This document shows, piece by piece, positions 61,881-64,000 of a stretch of 64,000 nt of DNA (positions are counted from its first letter, which is position 1; every line of letters begins with the position of its first letter). Origin of the DNA: JAGWBD01 sp965197455. Its GTDB lineage: Bacteria > Chloroflexota > Anaerolineae > Aggregatilineales > Phototrophicaceae. The notes beneath the pieces are model-generated. The model was given only the letters and a program-made list of their open reading frames with translations. It had not been told where the DNA came from and searched no databases. Both the position numbers and the translations under genes were made by a program. The DNA lies in NCBI GenBank assembly GCA_965197455.1, contig OZ240208.1, positions 1,116,001 to 1,180,000 of the forward strand, read 5' to 3'.

Positions 61881-61889
61881 AGTATAGCA
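61881..61889 (-). promoter_or_regulatory. Extended -10 promoter of the SDR-GNAT-NSAR-epimerase-proC operon
   Basis: Minus strand TGC-TATACT (61889-61881), 23 bases before the ATG. It is 36 bases from the divergent fabF -10 and shares its upstream region. Confidence 0.5.
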
Positions 61890-61924
61890 CAGGGCCTTCC
61901 CTTGCTGTCAGGTTGACGCGCCTG

Positions 61925-61933
61925 TGGTATACT
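61925..61933 (+). promoter_or_regulatory. Extended -10 promoter of fabF-fabH
   Basis: TGG-TATACT at 61925-61933, with CTGTCA at -35 (17-base spacer). TTGACG at 61913 is only 9 bases from the -10 and cannot pair with it. Confidence 0.5.
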
Positions 61934-61992
61934 GGCAAATCAGGATTCTTGTCAGGTTTGGCCATTGTGCCAGAAGCGATTTGGAGGGGCGA

Positions 61993-63255
61993 ATGGGAGC
62001 GCGCCGTCGGGTGGTGGTCACCGGGATGGGCATCATATGCCCGACCGGTAATGACGTCGAGGCAGCCTGGGGCAATGCCAGCCAGGGCGTAACCGGCATC
62101 GACACCATCGCCAGCTTCGATACCTCCGGGCTTGCAAATCACTTTGCCGGTGAGGTGCGGAACTTCAATGCCAGCGAATACCTGGGCCGCCGTGAAGTGC
62201 GCCGGACGGATCGCGTCACCCATCTGGGGCTCTTCGCTGCGCAACAGGCTATCGAGGACTCCGGTCTGGAAGTGACCGAGGAGAATCATTACAGCGTCGG
62301 CTGCGTCATGGGCTCGGGCATCGGCGGCATCGGCTCACTCTTTAACAGCATCAGCCAGTTCCTGAAGAAAGGCGCGAACAGTGTCAGCCCGCTCATGGTG
62401 CCCATGATGCTGCCCGACAGCCCGTCTGGCAAGGTCTCGATGAAATGGGGGCTGCGCGGGCCTAATTTCGCAATTTCAACTGCATGCGCCACCGGCAACA
62501 ACTGCATTGGTGAAGCCACCGAGATAATTCGACGCGGCTCTGCCACAGCCATCCTCGCCGGCAGCACCGAGGCCGCCCTCAGCGCAATCACCATCGCCAG
62601 CTTCAATAACATGCACGCCATTTCCCGGCGCAACGACGAGCCAAAACGCGCGTCACGCCCCTTCGACGTCGACCGCGACGGTTTTGTGGTGGCTGAAGGC
62701 GCCGCCATGTTGATGCTTGAGGACCTGGAGCACGCTCAGGCGCGCGGCGCGCGTATTCATGCCGAAATTCTCGGCTACGGCCATACCTCTGACGCCTTTC
62801 ACATTACGGCGCCGCTGGAGACTGGCGAAGGCGCAGCCACCGCCATCACCCAGGCGCTGGCCGACGCCAACCTGCAGGGTTCCCAGATTGATTACATCAA
62901 CGCCCACGGCACCAGCACACCGCTCAATGACAAGAGCGAGACCAGCGCCATAAAGTGCGCCCTGGGAGAAAACGCCTACTCCATTCCCGTCAGTTCTACC
63001 AAATCGGTCACCGGCCATCTGATGGGCGCGGCTGGTTCGGTAGAAGCCGTCTTTTCGATCAAGGCCATCCAGGAAAACTTCATTCCGCCCACCATCAACC
63101 TTGACAACCAGGACCCGGAGTGTGATCTGGACTACACGCCCAACCAGGGGCGCGCAAAAGTGATCGATCGTGTGATGAGCAATTCCTTCGGCTTCGGCGG
63201 GCATAACGCCGTGCTCATCTTTGGCAACTACCACCCCAATGGCAGCCTACAGTAA
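61993..63255 (+). CDS. fabF: Beta-ketoacyl-ACP synthase II (KAS II), copy 2
   Basis: 420 residues. Nucleophile Cys165 in STACATGNNCIGEA, His in NAHGTSTPLND and KSVTGHLMGAAGS, and the C-terminal NSFGFGGHNAVLIF. It should elongate acyl-ACP. The ATG at 61993 has GGAGGGG upstream; the frame is open further upstream through the promoter and is ignored. It overlaps fabH by 17 bases. Confidence 0.95.
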   Translation: MGARRRVVVTGMGIICPTGNDVEAAWGNASQGVTGIDTIASFDTSGLANHFAGEVRNFNASEYLGRREVRRTDRVTHLGLFAAQQAIEDSGLEVTEENHYSVGCVMGSGIGGIGSLFNSISQFLKKGANSVSPLMVPMMLPDSPSGKVSMKWGLRGPNFAISTACATGNNCIGEATEIIRRGSATAILAGSTEAALSAITIASFNNMHAISRRNDEPKRASRPFDVDRDGFVVAEGAAMLMLEDLEHAQARGARIHAEILGYGHTSDAFHITAPLETGEGAATAITQALADANLQGSQIDYINAHGTSTPLNDKSETSAIKCALGENAYSIPVSSTKSVTGHLMGAAGSVEAVFSIKAIQENFIPPTINLDNQDPECDLDYTPNQGRAKVIDRVMSNSFGFGGHNAVLIFGNYHPNGSLQ

Positions 63256-64000
63256 CGGGCGCGATCCCCGGCAACTGCCCGAACCCCAGGGTTGTAATGC
63301 CCATGTCGTTGGCTGGGGCATGGCTGTGCCGGATCAGGTGCTGACCAACCAGGACCTGGCGGCCATCGTCGAGACCAGCGACGAATGGATCCGCACCCGC
63401 ACCGGCGTGCGCGAACGTCGCATCGCCGCCAGCCATGAATCAACGGCCACGCTGGGCCTGCGCGCCGCGCGCAACGCCCTGGAAGTCGCCAACATTCTGC
63501 CACTCGAACTGGAATTGATTATCGTCGCCACCTCCACTCCCGAAAATGTGTTCCCGAGTACAGCCAGCATGATCCAGGACCAGTTGGGCGCGACCCGCGC
63601 GGGCGCCTTTGACCTGAGCGCGGCCTGTGCCGGCTTCGTCTACGCCCTGAACATGGCTTCCCAGTCCATTCGCAGTGGCAGCATCGAAAGCGCCCTTGTC
63701 ATCGGCTCCGAAACCATGAGCCGCATCATCGACTGGCGCGACCGCGGCACCTGCGTCCTCTTCGGCGATGGCGCCGGCGCAGTCGTGCTCAAGGCCAGCG
63801 AGACAGACGGGGGCATCCGCTCCGCCGTGCTGCGCTCGGACGGGTCGGGTCGGGACCTGCTGACGCTGCCGGCCATGGTCAGGCCGGACAGCAGGCGTTC
63901 CGAGTCGTCCCAGGTCGATGCCGGACTGCAGAAATTGCAAATGAACGGGCGCGAGGTCTATCGTTTCGCCACGCGCATCGTGGGCGAAAGCATCAGCCAG
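63239..64000 (+). CDS. fabH: Beta-ketoacyl-ACP synthase III (KAS III), 5' part (runs off window)
   Basis: 254 codons present. FabH condenses acetyl- (or branched acyl-) CoA with malonyl-ACP to start fatty acid synthesis. Motifs: TSDEWIRTRTGVRERRI, the nucleophile Cys130 in DLSAACAGFVYAL and VLFGDGAGAVVL. The His and Asn of the triad fall beyond the edge. The ATG at 63239 lies inside the fabF 3' end; it adds an unusual 20-residue N-tail (AAYSNGRDPRQLPEPQG) before the domain, so a later start near HVVGWGMAVPD is possible. Confidence 0.93.
   Translation, partial: MAAYSNGRDPRQLPEPQGCNAHVVGWGMAVPDQVLTNQDLAAIVETSDEWIRTRTGVRERRIAASHESTATLGLRAARNALEVANILPLELELIIVATSTPENVFPSTASMIQDQLGATRAGAFDLSAACAGFVYALNMASQSIRSGSIESALVIGSETMSRIIDWRDRGTCVLFGDGAGAVVLKASETDGGIRSAVLRSDGSGRDLLTLPAMVRPDSRRSESSQVDAGLQKLQMNGREVYRFATRIVGESISQ

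Noticed and set aside
61913..61933. TTGACG/TATACT as a fabF promoter pair
   Set aside because: The spacer is 9 bases; the -10 is better explained as an extended -10 box.

Overview
The window is one GC-rich bacterial chromosome segment, densely packed, with short intergenic gaps, many 4-bp ATGA/GTGA gene overlaps and frequent GTG or TTG starts. It contains no phage genes, insertion sequences, plasmid genes or CRISPR array. Proline/threonine-rich linkers on lipoproteins, single-anchor secretion signals, a beta-prime subunit with a large N-terminal helical insertion, a MoaD-MoaE fusion, a membrane pyrophosphatase and monoderm-style lipoproteins together suggest a Chloroflexota bacterium (Anaerolineae-like). 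This is an inference from gene style, since no 16S gene is present.

Layout. 1-3771: 5' end of hppA, then yraN-miaA, facing a large amidohydrolase fused to a CYTH domain. 3936-9105: a membrane/EEP-like protein convergent with an rnc-fabF-moaDE-moaC operon. 9211-16174: ftsY-prfB and an rpoC that stands alone behind two tandem sigma70-type promoters. 16245-26742: a secreted glycoside hydrolase-like lipoprotein, gyrA with a perfect Gram-positive-type SOS box, a queuosine-mannosyltransferase-like enzyme, rel, moeA-VKOR, an S1 protein and a small lipoprotein. 26863-30397: a large secreted PPC-repeat protein and a class I aminotransferase. 30405-35792: four tandem M42 aminopeptidase paralogues and an HD hydrolase, with a pseudogene scar between copies 3 and 4. 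35823-40193: an aspartase/fumarase-type lyase, sodA and two tandem EamA exporters. 40178-47153: a tig-clpP-clpX-obgE-nadD-SBP operon on the minus strand. 47407-50490: a sugar ABC importer without its ATPase. 50506-51406: tRNA-Leu(UAG) and rex. 51398-56892: mreB and an F1-only ATP synthase operon atpAGDC. 57019-61858: a five-gene operon SDR-GNAT-NSAR/OSBS-epimerase-proC. 61993-64000: fabF and the 5' part of fabH.

How they work together. Most genes are core housekeeping: tRNA modification, RNA processing, targeting, translation termination, transcription, DNA topology, stringent response, proteostasis, ATP synthesis, cell shape, fatty acid synthesis and molybdopterin synthesis (moaC, moaDE, moeA in two clusters). 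The accessory part centres on amino acid and peptide metabolism. The M42 array with its aminotransferase and HD neighbours looks like a locally amplified peptide-degradation module. The GNAT-NSAR pair resembles the known N-succinyl route that converts D- to L-amino acids.

The observations most worth following are the M42 array and the relic that records how it grew, the amidohydrolase-CYTH fusion, the SOS box in the gyrA leader, the bacterial QTMAN-like enzyme, the membrane protein with a degenerate EEP domain, the orphan rpoC with tandem promoters, and the F1 operon lacking delta and F0 genes.
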